DNA of 64,000 bases from Anopheles merus (taxonomy: Eukaryota; Arthropoda; Insecta; Diptera; Culicidae), in the NCBI RefSeq assembly GCF_017562075.2, contig NC_054082.1, positions 57,082,136 through 57,146,135 on the forward strand, written 5' to 3'. Shown piece after piece: positions 1 to 11,318 of this stretch. Below the pieces are notes generated by a model. That model made no database searches and had not been told where the DNA came from. It was given only the letters and a program-made list of their open reading frames with translations. Numbering within the stretch: position 1 is the first letter of the stretch; every line of letters begins with the position of its first letter. The position numbers were made by a program, and so were the translations under genes.

Positions 1-1096
1 ATCCTTCGTGAACGCTTCTGGATAATCGGTGGCCGTAATTTGACCAAGTTGGTTTTCCATCGGTGTCACAAGTGTTTCAAGGCCAAACCTACACTGGTGC
101 AACAATCCGTTGCAGATCTTCCGATATCAAGGGTTACACCCTTTGCCTTTGAGACCGTTTGCTGTGAGTGGCGTGGACTATTGCGGTCCGGTATTGCTGA
201 AATCGCCTGTTCGCAATAGAAGTCCCACCAAGGCATACATCGCCATCTTCGTGTGCTTTGCAACACGAGCGGTCCACATTGAGTTGGTGAATGATCTCAC
301 TACGGCGGCATTTTTGGCAGCACTAAGGCGCTTCGTGGCTCGCAGAGGCAAAATCGCGGAACTGCATTCGGATAATGCCACTACGTTTAAGGGGGCTGCA
401 CACGAACTTCATCGCCCCTACGAGATGTTTAAGTGCAGCAATAGCGAACGCATCGAAATTTTCAACTGTTGTGCCAATGAAGAAATTCAGTGGAAGTTTA
501 TTCCACCTCGGGCGCCACACTTCGGAGGACTGTGGGAGGCTGCTCTACGATCCGCTAAACAGCACCTAATTCGCACGATAGGAAGTACGAGCCTCACTCA
601 GGAGGGAATGATAACATTGCTAGCGCAGGTCGAACAGTGCTTAAATTCAAGACCCCTGATTCCACTTTCTAGTGAGCCTTTGGACACGCAACCACTCACT
701 CCGGGTCATTTTTTGGTTGGGTCGAACATGCTGGCGTTGCCACAAGTTGATAGGAGTCAGGTGTTAGCCAATAGATTGAAGGAGTTTGATTTGGTGCAAA
801 AGCATATGCAACATATATGGTCGCGTTGGTATCCGGAATATTTGCAGCAGCTTCAGGCCCGGGCCAAACGTTTAATAGTTCCACCAGTATCGCTAGAAGA
901 AGGGCAATTGGTAATCATAAAGGAAGACAATATACCACCTACCTTGTGGCCAATGGGTAGAATAACACGATTGCACCCTGGAAAGGAGGCCGTTGTTAGA
1001 GTCGTAACACTTCGTACAGCTGCAGGAAAGGAGATAATACGCGCAGCAGCTAGATTGGCAATCCTTCCAAATCCAAACGTATGTGAAGACAATTAA
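1..1096 (+). pseudogene. BEL/Pao retrotransposon integrase, 3' part of pol, frameshifted
   Basis: This is the C-terminal end of a BEL/Pao polyprotein and enters from outside the window. The first frame (from base 1) reads the zinc-binding start of integrase, with the H-x3-C-x2-C pattern in LVFHRCHKCFKAKP. Near 130-150 the reading must move to the frame ending at 1096, so one base has been lost or gained there. The second frame carries SGVDYCGP, LHSDNATTF and HFGGLWEAALRSAK, which place the three acidic residues (D, D, E) of the integrase core. A BEL-type C-terminal tail (PMGRITRLHPG, then RAAARLAILP) follows. Integrase would insert the element cDNA into nuclear DNA. The frameshift makes this copy non-functional. 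Confidence 0.85.
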
Positions 1097-1480
1097 CCTC
1101 AAACACCAAAGTTAGGAGGCGATCAGCGCGAAGCACATGCGTAATGTAAACAACCACACCGCACATACACACGACACTATACACAAAGTGACAGATCGAC
1201 ACTTGCAACTTGTACAACACAACAACACATTTGCACAACATTTGCTATCTCTGAGGCGAAGTTAGATCGAGATACTTCTTAATTTTCTTATTTTTTTCAA
1301 TTGTATTTTCTGAATGTTTAAAGAAATACTTTCTTTGGTGGCCGGAATGTTGGAGATTGATCATTTGAATTTATTAGTTCGAATTCGAAATTCGAACTCA
1401 ATTTAGAAATAGGATAGGAAATGAACTCATAGGCATAGATAAGGATAACAGAATGAACTCAAAATGAATTATGTAATGAA
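1097..1480 (+). repeat. BEL 3' untranslated region and probable start of its 3' LTR
   Basis: No coding frame follows the BEL stop. At 1337-1347 there is a short purine-rich stretch (GGTGGCCGGAA) directly followed by TGTTGGAG, the usual layout of a polypurine tract and LTR start. If correct, the LTR begins at 1348. Its right end is not visible because the Copia element follows, and the 5' LTR is outside the window, so the boundary is inferred only. Confidence 0.4.
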
Positions 1481-1639
1481 CTCTTGACAATTGAATATAC
1501 GGTAGCAAACGGACATTTGAACGGGTCGCATTTATTGCCATAACCGGCACAAATTATTCTAATATCGGGAAAGAAAACGAGTTGTACACCGTATACGAAC
1601 ATTCGTGAGGTTTTCTCACAGTGTGTATCCACCATTTTT

Positions 1640-3826
1640 AGCATATTGTACTTTGATTATCACAAAGCAACTTGATTGGGTCATGCTTACCAAACTGCGT
1701 TAAGAGTCCCTGCCACCAGGACGCTTCTTGTACAGCTGCAGATAATGCCATATACTCTGCCTCACATGTGGATAACGCCACAGTTGCTTGTCGTTTGCAA
1801 CTCCAAGAAACCGCTCCTCCTTGGATCTTGAATATATATATCCACTTGTTGATTTACGATCATCTGTGTCAGCGGCCCAATCAGCATCTGAATAGCCGAC
1901 GATCTTATTATCACCAGATGAGAAATACTTCAACTTCATAGAAGACGTCCCTCTGAGATACCGCATCAAATGTTTGATGGCCTGCCAGTGACTTGATCCG
2001 GGGTTGGTGTTGTACCGACTCAGCTGGTTGACAGCAAACAGGATGTCAGGTCTGGTACATTGAGCAAGATACATTATGCATCCTATGGCTTCTTGATACG
2101 GTATATTCGCCATTTGTTCCAGCTCTTCTTCCGTTTGAGGCGACATTTTCGACGTAAGTTTGATGGCAGTGTTCATTGGAGTGGACGTGGATTTCGAATC
2201 TTGCATGTTGAACCTGGCTAAGATTGTTTCAATATAGCCTTCCTGATCCAGCGCTATTCCATCTTCCGAATACGTAATGCGGATTCCTAGACAACTTTTT
2301 GCTAGTCCGAGATCTTTCATTTTGAACGTATTGCTCAACTGCACCTTCAATTGATTTTTCATGTCCACGTTATTTGAAAAAATCATCAAGTCATCCACAT
2401 AGATTGCAACAAATAAAATATTGCCTTTGTCCATCTTGAAGTAGACACACGTGTCGTATTTCGATTGCTTCAAGCCTAGCTTCTTGAGCGCTGTGTCTAA
2501 TTCCACATTCCACACCCGGCTTGATTGTTTTAGCCCGTATAAAGCTTTGTTTAGGCGGCACACCATTGTTCGCTTATTATACTGCTCAAAGCATGGGGGT
2601 TGCTCCATATATATCTCCTGGTCTAAATCACCTTGAAGAAAAGCGGTAATGGCATCCATCTGATCTACCATAAGATTGTGTCTAGCAGCGAGCGCAAAAA
2701 GGTATCTCAGTGAACTGTGACGTACTACTGGCGACTAGGTTTCGTCGTAGTCCACCCCTTTTCGCTGAGAAAATCCTTTGATCACTAACCGTGCCTTGTA
2801 GCGATCGATGTTTCCAGCAGCATCATACTTGGTCTTGAACACCCATTTGCACTTAATTGCTTTTCTTCCTTCTGGCAGCGCTGATAAACTCCACGTGTTG
2901 TTTTCCATCAGCGCCTGGTACTCTTCTTCCATCGCTACCTTCCATCGTTCGGAGTCGTTACGCGACAAAGCATCCTGATGGCTAAAAGGATCGTCATCTG
3001 TAACTTTCCTCCTGGCATTGGATTCGGTCATGGCAATACCACTAAATTCTCTAGCTGCTCGTGAACTGCTTTCCTCTGTTTCCGCAGCATTGTTTAATCC
3101 TTCTTGGCTCCGGATCGCTGTCGATGAACCACTAGTTTGGCAACTGTTGGATTCATGCTGAGAAGGAAAGGAACTAGGCAGTCCTTTTGTTGAAATAACA
3201 AAATAATTGTACTTGCCTGGCAATCTGTGCTCCCGACCGCTGCGCCTCATCACCGGTGACCTTGATGGATATGAATCTTGTCGCGGTGGGAGCACGGGGG
3301 TCACGTCGATCACAGAATTATCAGCAGCATCATCAGAATCAACCAATGTTCCGTCGGAATCTTCGATAAAATCTCCAACCTCATTGGAAAATTCATTGAA
3401 GGCATCGTTATCGCTATCTTCCTCACTCGGCGGTGTTTCAGTCGAAGGAATGCTCGGTGCAAGAGAAATCGTCTCTTCGTGTTCCACAAGAATAATCTTT
3501 TTTACGTTCGAGTTTTCTTCGAAAGGAATAGCGACACCTTCATCGATGAATTTCACTTCCCGGCTGATGACAATTTTCCTGGACCTCAAATTGAACAATC
3601 GATACCCTTTCGTATGTTCGTCAATTCCGGTGAAATTGCACTCTTCTGACTTTGGATCCCATTTTTTTCGATATTGTTTTCGTACTAGGACCATCGCACG
3701 TGTTCCAAATATCCTTGTATGGGAAAGGTTGGGTTTCTTTCCTGTCCAGGCTTCCTAAGGAATTACTTCGCTGCCTTTGGTTGGAAAACGATTCAGCAAA
3801 TATACAGCCATTGCCACAGCTTACGC
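1640..3826 (-). pseudogene. Copia integrase tail, reverse transcriptase and RNase H
   Basis: This continues in the same frame as the upstream Copia pol. It begins with the integrase C-terminal region (GTRAMVLVRKQYRKKWDPKS) and an acidic linker. The reverse transcriptase follows, with the typical Copia start KARLVIKGFSQRKGVDYDET, an in-frame TAG at 2735-2737, then VDQMDAITAFLQGDLDQEIYM and the catalytic YVDD in FVAIYVDDLMIF. RNase H starts at VGYSDADWAADTDDRKSTSGY. Its end is reached only by changing frame near 1830, and the DNA down to about 1640 can be aligned in meaning to LCDNQS. It is non-functional. Confidence 0.85.
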
Positions 3827-4999
3827 TCAAAAATGTTTTGCAAGCTTAGCCATGTAAAGCATGCACCTTGCACGTTCTACGATCGATCTGTTCGCTCGTT
3901 CCGCCATACCGTTTTGTTCCGGGGTGTACGCATTGGATTTCTGATGGACTATTCCGTGCTTATTCAGATGTTTTTTGAATGTAGCATTTACGTACTCTTT
4001 ACCGTTATCTGTTCGGAGGACCTTAAGCTTTCTTCCGGATTGCCGTTCCACCATTGCGTGGAAATCCTGGAAAACTTGCGCAACCTCAGATTCCGATTTA
4101 GTTTTTAAAAAGTATGTCCACATCCGGCTGGATTTATCGTCAATAAAGACAATAAAATAACGGTTTCCACCTATTGACTTAATCTCCATCGGCCCGCAGA
4201 TATCAGAATGAACTAAATCTAATATCTCAGCCGCACGCGATCCTTCTTTGCTGAACGGGTGGCAACTCTGTTTCCCCATCGGACACACCTTACAGTCGGC
4301 AATGCTTCCTCCGTCGATATTGACTCCATCTGCCAATCCGTTAGCGAGGCTGCCCACACCGTTGATGTTTAGGTGCCCCATCCGTTGGTGCCATAACTCC
4401 AAGCTTCCTGTAGATGAAACCGCCAAAGAATTTTTCTTACCTTGCTTGCGTTCTTGAAGCTTGAAGAGGTCGTTTTCATGGCTGCCCGTAGCTACGACAT
4501 CGCCACCTTTGTCAATCACTTTGCATCCATCGTTGTTAAAAACGACGATGTATCCTTTCCTGACGATCTGGTTGACGGACAATAGATTCACTGGTAGGTC
4601 TGGTAATACAACACAAACAAGAATCTCATCGTTGCTACACGAAGGCTTCGCTATGTACGATTCCGTTCCGGTGATTTTCATATTACCGTCGTTAGCCGCT
4701 ACCACAGTACCATTCGATGGCTTCACATTTTGTAGGAGTTCCGCGTTTCGTATCATGTGAACACTAGCTCCCGAGTCAAAATACCAATCTTCACCGTTGG
4801 CTGTCCCGATAGTAGAAAGCACTGTGCAAAACGTATTTTCCTTTTTCGAACTGTAGCAATCCTTTGCTATATGGCCGTACTTGGAACATTTCCGACATCT
4901 CGACCCTTTCCGAGAATTCTGTTCTTTAAATATTTTTCCAGAAACTTTCCTTTTTGCAACAAACACTGGTTCAGTGGATGTGGCTCGTACTTCTTGAAG
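3827..4999 (-). pseudogene. Copia gag end, zinc knuckle, protease and integrase
   Basis: Reading right to left: the end of gag (LLQEVRATSTEPVFVAKRK), a CCHC zinc knuckle CRKCSKYGHIAKDC, and the aspartic protease site WYFDSGASVHMI. The integrase follows, with an H-H-C-C zinc site (LWHQRMGHLN, then CKVCPMGKQSC) and core motifs DLVHSDICGPM, RTDNGKEYV and TPEQNGMAERANRS. The domain order PR-IN-RT is that of Ty1/Copia. The frame ends at TGA 3827-3829. Two more in-frame stops follow (TAA 3821-3823, TAG 3755-3757), after which the same frame continues into the next part, so the damage is point mutation and not rearrangement. Confidence 0.85.
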
Positions 5000-5006
5000 A
5001 AGTTTT

Positions 5007-6156
5007 CATTTCATTTCATTTCATTTCATTTCATTTCATATATTTAATACAATATCCGCCATCAAGGCTAAATATCATAGAGTTAAAACTAATTAAATAC
5101 TAACAAATAAACAAAATAATTCATGAAAAACTAAGCCTAACTAACCTAGTCTTGACCTAGCAAAACAGAAAAGAAAAAAAAACAAAGGTAGAGCGTAGAG
5201 ACTATCATAAACTTAACAAAAAAAAAGAGAGTAATAGAAAACTAAGGAGAATAATTAAAGGGAATTAGAAGAAAAAATACGGTTACGGAAAGAGTTAAGA
5301 GAGGAGTCGAAATCAAAGAGATAATAAAAGTGGTTAAACAACCTGAAACAAGACAGAAGAGGGTCATTGAAAGTATAAAGAGTATGACGTGTTTCAATTG
5401 ACAGAGGATCACGTGGACGAAGAGAACGAGAGGGAACATACAGCGAGATGGACGAGAGTAAATCAGGAGCATCAGTAGCATAAAGTAATAAGCCACCAAT
5501 AAAACAAGCCTGAAACACTTGGCGGCGGAAGCTTAAAGAGTGAAGATTGAATAACTGCAATCGCGTTTCATAGGGAGGTAGTGAGGCAGCACCGAACAAA
5601 CGACGAAAAGCAATCCTGGTAAAGAGGCGCTGAATGCTTTCAATTCTCGAACAGCCATCAATAGTGGGAGGATTCCAGATGATACTAGCATATTCAAGAA
5701 TAGGCCTTACCAAAGCACAATAAAGGATTCTTAGGATGCTTTGATCTCTAAAAATAGAGGTAAAACGTAAGATAAACCCAAGGGTTCGATTTACTTTTAG
5801 TAGCACCTCATCAAGCTGCAGTTTAAAGTTAAGACGACAGTCAAGTATAATACCAAGGTCACGGATGGACATAACACGAGAGAGGGAAGCGCTAGAGAGA
5901 GTATAGTTGAATAAAATAGGAGAAAGAGAGTGAGAGAAAGAAATAACAGAACATTTTTCGGGACACAGGCGAAGTAAATTGGATGAACACCAATGAACAA
6001 ATGCATTGAGGTAATGCTGAAGTCTCAGACAATCAGAAGAAGAAGACACAGGTAAAAAGATTTTGATATCATCCGCATAAAGGAGATGACCATCAGGAGG
6101 TAAAACATTACAAACATCATTAATGAACAAAGAAAACAGAAGTGGACTTAGCACAC
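5007..6156 (-). mobile_element. CR1-like non-LTR retrotransposon, 5'-truncated, nested in Copia gag
   Basis: The minus-strand element ends in a short tandem tail: (ATTTC)n on the plus strand at 5007-5040. A 7-bp target duplication AAGTTTT flanks it at 5000-5006 and 6157-6163. The upper end falls inside the reverse transcriptase, which is normal 5' truncation during target-primed insertion. Removing it restores the Copia gag reading. The tandem tail and the protein signature fit the CR1 group (related to the T1 and Q elements of Anopheles); the clade was assigned by eye. Confidence 0.85.
5255..6156 (-). pseudogene. CR1-like reverse transcriptase, C-terminal half
   Basis: The frame is open from the truncation point to a stop at 5255. 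It contains VLSPLLFSLFINDV and the catalytic motif LLYADDIKIF, then the thumb and C-terminal region typical of CR1/Jockey proteins (IRDLGIILDCRLNF, LVRPILEYASIIWNP). The fingers and palm N-terminal to this, and any endonuclease, are absent. No internal stop is seen in this remaining third of the protein. It cannot act alone. Confidence 0.85.
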
Positions 6157-6180
6157 AAGTTTTGTTTTGATAACGTCTCC

Positions 6181-6488
6181 TTTTGTGTTCGGATGACCGA
6201 TGAAGCGTTGATAATATAACGCGAACACAAACTACAATTTACAACTTATATTATAAGTAAAATGATAACATCCGTGCCGCGCTGACACACAACCGTTCGC
6301 CACCAAAGCCAGATCGGAAGAGAGAGAGCAATTCCTTAATTCTAATTCTCCTAATTCTAATTCTCCTAATTCTCCAGATTTCGCCTTGCCTATCTAGTTT
6401 CGCCTCTTTCGTTGCGTCGGCCGCCTGACTGGTATCGGCGGCTGTCTCCAGCCGCGATCCAGGGGTGAGCAACAATACGATCACAACA
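6181..6488 (-). repeat. G1 3' LTR
   Basis: 308 bp, one base different from the other G1 LTR. It holds a local tandem repeat of TAATTCTAATTCTCC at about 6337-6382. The LTR should carry the promoter and polyadenylation signals of the element; no TATA box was assigned. Confidence 0.92.
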
Positions 6489-6498
6489 TCTCCTTCCT

Positions 6499-9400
6499 TT
6501 AAATTCGCTGGTACGATTCGAACCTACGTGGCGGTCTTCTAATACGAGAAGATCGACGAGGAGGTCGTTCCAGCGTGCGACTAATTCGAGGACGTTGATT
6601 GGGAAGGATATCTATGTCGGTGTTAGTTAGCGGTATAGGCAATGCTGCGTGCTCTATCGTATGATGTGTGCCTATTAAATTCCACTCACTTAGCAAAACG
6701 TCTAACGGCAATCCATCGGGATGGTGTTCATGTTCTGAGTATACATTACTCTTGCGAAGCTGATTGATATGACGCCTATGGATTTTGCTATCTGCTGTTT
6801 TAATTTCATACATAACATTCCCTAGCCGTTTTTCAACTTTGCCGGATATCCATTTGTATGCATTGTGCGTGAAATATTTCATAAATACTGGTTCACCAAT
6901 TTGGAATGTGCGTGATACGGAAGCTAGTTGCAATTGAGTAGTTTTTGTAGGTCTAAGCAGATTTAACTCGGTACGTATGGGACGACCAAACATGATTTCA
7001 GCAGGTGTTTTATGCCGTTCTAATAATTGGTGCGGTGTAGCCCGGTATACTTGCAAAAATGTCTCCAAAGCCTCATCTAATGATAAATCACTGTTTCGAA
7101 TTTTTCGTAACGCTCGCTTCAATGTGTCCACAAATCTTTCGGCTTGCCCGTTAGATTGTGGATGAAATGGGGCTGTAGTCATATGATTTATTCCATGCCG
7201 ATCACAAAACTCTTTAAACACACTGCTTGTGAATTGTGGTCCATTATCGCTGACCAACGTAACAGGTGATCCAAAACGTGATACCAATCCATGTAGCATT
7301 CTCACAGTTGCAGCCGCTGTAGTGCTTGAAGTTTTAATTATTTCTGGCCATTTGGAAAACGAGTCGACTACTACCAAGAAATAAAACCCGTCGACTGGCC
7401 CTGCGTAATCTATATGAATTCTCTCCCAGGGTGCTAGTGTTTCTGGCCAAGTTGCTATTTTCTCCTTCGGTGGTGCTTTTGCTGCAGACTGACATGCCTG
7501 GCAACTGTTGACCAAATCAACTATATCTACATCCATTGACGGCCAATACACATAGCTACGAGCAATTGCTTTCATCCGGACTATCCCTGGGTGACCTTTA
7601 TGGAGCTGATCAAGACATCGATTTTGCAATATTGCTGGGATCACTACCCTCTCTCCAAAAATTATGCTTCCTTGTATTATCGTTAGTGCATCTTTCCGAC
7701 TATAAAAACATGATAGATCTTTTCCATACTGCATGTCGCGAGGCCAACCATGTTTCACAAATCCATATACCTTTCTTAAGAGCGTATCATTAAACGTAGC
7801 ACTTGCAACCTCTTCATGAGTGAGCGGAAATGCTGATAGCGAGTTAATTGCTACATACGCTAAATCTTTTTCTACATCCACGCTGGCTATCATGCATTCA
7901 GATTCAGGCTTCTCATGTCTGCTGATCAATCTTGATAAAATATCTGCATTTCCAAAATCTTCCGTGCGTACATATTGAATCTCAAAATCATAGGCGAGCA
8001 GGGTTAATGCAAAACGCTGCAAACGATTGGCTGTATATGTAGGAATGCCTTTCTTTGAGCCGAATATTCTTAATAATGGGCGATGGTCGGTTTGGAGGTA
8101 AAAATGTCTGCCGTAAATCATTTTATGAAATTTAACAACAGCAAAAATTATTGCTAAACCCTCTCTATCAATCTGACTATATGCCTGCTCTGTTTTGGTT
8201 AGAGCTCGCGATGCGTGTTGTACGACTCTTATTGACCCATCTGGGTATTTCTGACAAATAGTAGCTCCGAGTCCGATTGAGGAAGCATCTGCTGATACAA
8301 TTATTTGTTGCCTCGGATCATAGTGTGTGAGTAAAAGATTTGATGACAATAATTTCTTAAAAGAATCAAATGCGGTCTTACATTCTGTAGTCCACTCAAA
8401 CTTATGGTTATTTTTCAAGAGATTATCAAGCGGATAGCGCAAATTTCGCATGTTAGGAACAAACTTGCCATAATAATTTATGGCACCCAGGAAAGATCGT
8501 ACGCTCGATACATCTATTGGCTCTGGCATTTTCATGATCGCTTCGATTTTGTCCGGGTTAGGGCGTAGACCTCTCTTGTCGATAATATGGCGCAGGTACT
8601 TTATCTCTTTGACGTTGAAAGCACATTTATCCGCACTTATGGTAAAACCAAACTCTTCGATTCGCTTAAGTACATTAACCAATATTTCATCGTGCTCCTG
8701 CTGAGTTTTACCTCCAATAATTATGTCGTCTAAATAGCCTGAAACACCGTTTAATCCAGTTAACATTGCGTCTATGATTTGTTGAAATGCAGTAGGGGCT
8801 ATCTTAACGCCAGGTGGAAGGCGATTGTAATTGTATAGACCTTTGTGTGTGTTAATTGTAAGCAAATTACGATAGCGCTGATCTATCTCAACTTGTAAGA
8901 ATGCGTCGGAAAGATCTATTTTACTAAAGACAATACTGTTTGCCAGACGCGCAAAAATATCCTCCGGGAGAGGGAGCGGGTAGTCATAGGGTTGAAGAGC
9001 ATCATTCAACCCCGTTGAATAATCCCCGCAGATTCGAATTGCACCATTCGATTTCCGAACTACGACTACTGGTGCAGCCCATTCGGAAAAATTCACCGGA
9101 GTAATGATTCCAAGTTGCTCTAACCGGTCTAATTCACTTTTTACTGCCTCCTGCATTGCATACGCTACTGGTCTTGGTGGACGAAATACAGGTCGACAAT
9201 TATCTTTTAATATTAACTGTATATTGGCCTTCGAACAAAATCCTTTTCCGTTAAAAACTGTGTTAAACCGCTGCTGAAGTTGACTAGTACACGTCATCAC
9301 CTGAGTGCAAAATTGATCCATTGGTGTTGCACCTAGTTTTAAAGCATCCACCAAATCTGCTCCCAGAAGCATTAAATTCACTCCAGTTACTCTTATTAAA

Positions 9401-10197
9401 TTCTGCGATGTTTGTTCTCCTACACACACTTTGGCATAAAATTCTCCATCAATGGCAAGCTCTTCTCCTGAGGCATTCTTTGCAATCACTGATGCTGGAT
9501 CTAACCGAGGTCTCCCTATTCGCTCCCATGTCTGTCTATTCACAATACTGATGTCAGATGCCGTATCCAATTGCAAACGGACAGGCATAGCGTTAAGCGT
9601 TATATCAACAAACCGACGATGATTATTAACATTGAACACATTGACTTTCACGACTTTGGTATTAGCTACATTCCGATTTTTAAATCCTGGCTTCCACTTT
9701 GGCTTATAACTTTGGCTATGGTTTTGGCCTGACTGGCAATAACCTTCCTTATGACCGAAACGGTTGCAATCGTTGCATTTGTTGTTGTAAAACGGGCATT
9801 CACTAACCCAGTGTAAATCACCGCACTTAAAGCAATTATACCTTGGCTTCCGTAATTGTGTTGGTGGCGAACGTTGGAACCGCTGTTCCCGCGACTGTAC
9901 GGCAAATACATTTTCCTGCGCATTCGACTCTATCATGGCGCTGTCCCGCTTTAAATTAACTATTCTATGACACTCAGCTGATAATTGTTGTAACGTAACA
10001 TCAGGCTTATCCTCTATACGCGCGAGCATCCTAGTCCTCATGTCTTTATCTGACTCGTCCTTGAGTCCGCACACGAAAAGTAAACACTTTAACTGCTCTT
10101 CTCCCATTTTACTCAGTTCAAAATCAACACACGCTTTGTTGAGCCGGCACGCAAATGTGAGATGATCCTCGCTACTTTTTTGTGTAATTGGAGACAC
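6499..10197 (-). CDS. G1 pol: nucleocapsid, protease, reverse transcriptase, RNase H, integrase
   Basis: An uninterrupted frame of 1232 residues. In order: the end of gag; two zinc knuckles (CFKCGDLHWVSEC, CNDCNRFGHKEGYC) near residues 120-155; protease LQLDTASDISIV near 210; reverse transcriptase with YLDDIIIGG near 490; RNase H from VSADASSIGLGA; integrase H-H-C-C (HKGHPG, then CQACQ) and core HIDYAGPV, VSDNGPQF, SNGQAERFV. The products would copy genomic RNA into cDNA and insert it. The first visible Met is not the true start, because the frame is continuous in sense with gag once a one-base break near 10170-10190 is allowed. No envelope gene follows. All catalytic motifs are present. Confidence 0.9.
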   Translation of the reverse strand: MSPITQKSSEDHLTFACRLNKACVDFELSKMGEEQLKCLLFVCGLKDESDKDMRTRMLARIEDKPDVTLQQLSAECHRIVNLKRDSAMIESNAQENVFAVQSREQRFQRSPPTQLRKPRYNCFKCGDLHWVSECPFYNNKCNDCNRFGHKEGYCQSGQNHSQSYKPKWKPGFKNRNVANTKVVKVNVFNVNNHRRFVDITLNAMPVRLQLDTASDISIVNRQTWERIGRPRLDPASVIAKNASGEELAIDGEFYAKVCVGEQTSQNLIRVTGVNLMLLGADLVDALKLGATPMDQFCTQVMTCTSQLQQRFNTVFNGKGFCSKANIQLILKDNCRPVFRPPRPVAYAMQEAVKSELDRLEQLGIITPVNFSEWAAPVVVVRKSNGAIRICGDYSTGLNDALQPYDYPLPLPEDIFARLANSIVFSKIDLSDAFLQVEIDQRYRNLLTINTHKGLYNYNRLPPGVKIAPTAFQQIIDAMLTGLNGVSGYLDDIIIGGKTQQEHDEILVNVLKRIEEFGFTISADKCAFNVKEIKYLRHIIDKRGLRPNPDKIEAIMKMPEPIDVSSVRSFLGAINYYGKFVPNMRNLRYPLDNLLKNNHKFEWTTECKTAFDSFKKLLSSNLLLTHYDPRQQIIVSADASSIGLGATICQKYPDGSIRVVQHASRALTKTEQAYSQIDREGLAIIFAVVKFHKMIYGRHFYLQTDHRPLLRIFGSKKGIPTYTANRLQRFALTLLAYDFEIQYVRTEDFGNADILSRLISRHEKPESECMIASVDVEKDLAYVAINSLSAFPLTHEEVASATFNDTLLRKVYGFVKHGWPRDMQYGKDLSCFYSRKDALTIIQGSIIFGERVVIPAILQNRCLDQLHKGHPGIVRMKAIARSYVYWPSMDVDIVDLVNSCQACQSAAKAPPKEKIATWPETLAPWERIHIDYAGPVDGFYFLVVVDSFSKWPEIIKTSSTTAAATVRMLHGLVSRFGSPVTLVSDNGPQFTSSVFKEFCDRHGINHMTTAPFHPQSNGQAERFVDTLKRALRKIRNSDLSLDEALETFLQVYRATPHQLLERHKTPAEIMFGRPIRTELNLLRPTKTTQLQLASVSRTFQIGEPVFMKYFTHNAYKWISGKVEKRLGNVMYEIKTADSKIHRRHINQLRKSNVYSEHEHHPDGLPLDVLLSEWNLIGTHHTIEHAALPIPLTNTDIDILPNQRPRISRTLERPPRRSSRIRRPPRRFESYQRI

Positions 10198-10916
10198 TTA
10201 AAACGTTTACTAAGTTGTGATTCGCGTGTATCAAATAACGTTTCGAGCTGTGCTATCGTTTCATCGAAATGGAAATCACCAGCGCGCGCAGGTAGAATGA
10301 ACGATAAATACCTGTCATGCTCAATGGGGCCGAGCTTTCGTAGCAGTAGACGAACCTTCGCTGCATCGTCGATACGAGCCGCATCCTTTTTGAACAGCTC
10401 GTCGTAGCGCGAGAACCACGCTCTGAAAGTGATGCCGCTCTCACCATCGAAACGAAATTCACTAATGTTGCGGGAGAGCGCTTCGATCACTTGCTCCGGT
10501 TGGAAGCTGGGGACGGCAGGATTCAGCGTATACATTCGCTGGCACATGATTTGATTCAGCAACTGCTGTTGCTGTGCCATCTGTTGTTGGAGCAGCTGCA
10601 ACGTTTCCGCCATCGTGTTGGCGCCTGTGCTGGAGCCTGAGATCATCGACCCCGTTGGCAATGGTTGCGATGACCCATGTTGAGCAGCAAAGTGCGATGG
10701 CGGAGGGACACCCGAATGCGATGGCGCAGGCCGGTCATCACGGCCGAAATTTACAGCTTGCTCAGGATAAGTACCGGCATGGTGCTGCGTAACACCGCCA
10801 ATAACAGGTCCGCCGGGTTGTTGCACTGGGTCCAATGCACTGGGCCGTCCAAATGACGAACGCCGTTGATCTTCATCGGGATGCACGCCTGCACCGTTTG
10901 CCTCAATGGTGCTCAT
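10113..10916 (-). pseudogene. G1 gag, N-terminal part, ended early by a frame break
   Basis: The likely start is the Met at 10916 (MSTIEANGAGVHPDEDQRRSS), because the same N-terminus appears in G2. A Gln-rich stretch (LQLLQQQMAQQQQLLNQ) is followed by the capsid-like domain (ISEFRFDGESGITFRAWFSRYDELF). After KRFKCLQL the frame runs into unrelated residues and stops at 10113, whereas the conserved text continues in the pol frame. In G2 the same region is read in one frame, so this is a lesion rather than programmed frameshifting. Confidence 0.8.
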
Positions 10917-11005
10917 CCTCCGTCGTTTGCGTTGTGGTCGCGGAATTTTCGTCGCGTGGGTAAAATAAAACAATAAAAACAGAAAAACGTTAGACTCGTC
11001 GCCAC

Positions 11006-11313
11006 TTTTGTGTTCGGATGACCGATGAAGCGTTGATAATATAACGCGAACACAAACTACAATTTACAACTTATATTATAAGTAAAATGATAACATCCGT
11101 GCCGCGCTGACACACAACCGTTCGCCACCAAAGCCAGATCGGAAGAGAGAGAGCAATTCCTTAATTCTAATTCTCCTAATTCTAATTCTCCTAATTCTCC
11201 AGATTTCGCCTTGCCTATCTAGTTTCGCCTCTCTCGTTGCGTCGGCCGCCTGACTGGTATCGGCGGCTGTCTCCAGCCGCGATCCAGGGGTGAGCAACAA
11301 TACGATCACAACA
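11006..11313 (-). repeat. G1 5' LTR
   Basis: 308 bp, partner of 6181-6488. The Copia gag frame runs by chance into this LTR, giving a longer open frame to 11076 that is not a real protein end. Confidence 0.92.
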
Positions 11314-11318
11314 TCTCC

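Larger units (their letters stand above)
6181..11313 (-). mobile_element. Gypsy LTR retrotransposon G1, nearly complete, nested in Copia gag
   Basis: Two 308-bp LTRs (6181-6488 and 11006-11313) differ at one position (a T/C at about 6406 against 11231). They are flanked by the duplication TCTCC (6176-6180, 11314-11318). On the minus strand a purine tract AAAGGAAGGAGA (6489-6500) precedes the 3' LTR, and TGGCGACGAG (10995-11004) follows the 5' LTR as primer site. Gag and pol lie between, with one frame break. Domain order and similarity to G2 suggest the Mag-type Gypsy lineage. The high LTR identity means a young insertion. Confidence 0.92.

Noticed and set aside
1348..1640. Treating TGTTGGAG at 1348 as the edge of the Copia 3' LTR.
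   Set aside because: The purine tract GGTGGCCGGAA on the plus strand fits BEL better, and no similarity to the Copia primer-side LTR piece was found; the point is unresolved.
5242..6006. Hydrophobic open frames overlapping the CR1-like reverse transcriptase.
   Set aside because: Shadow frames of a real coding strand with biased composition.
11076..11318. The Copia gag frame runs to 11076 and looks like a 215-residue protein.
   Set aside because: From 11313 down the sequence is the G1 LTR; the same residues appear at 6251-6484 in the other LTR. The extension is accidental.
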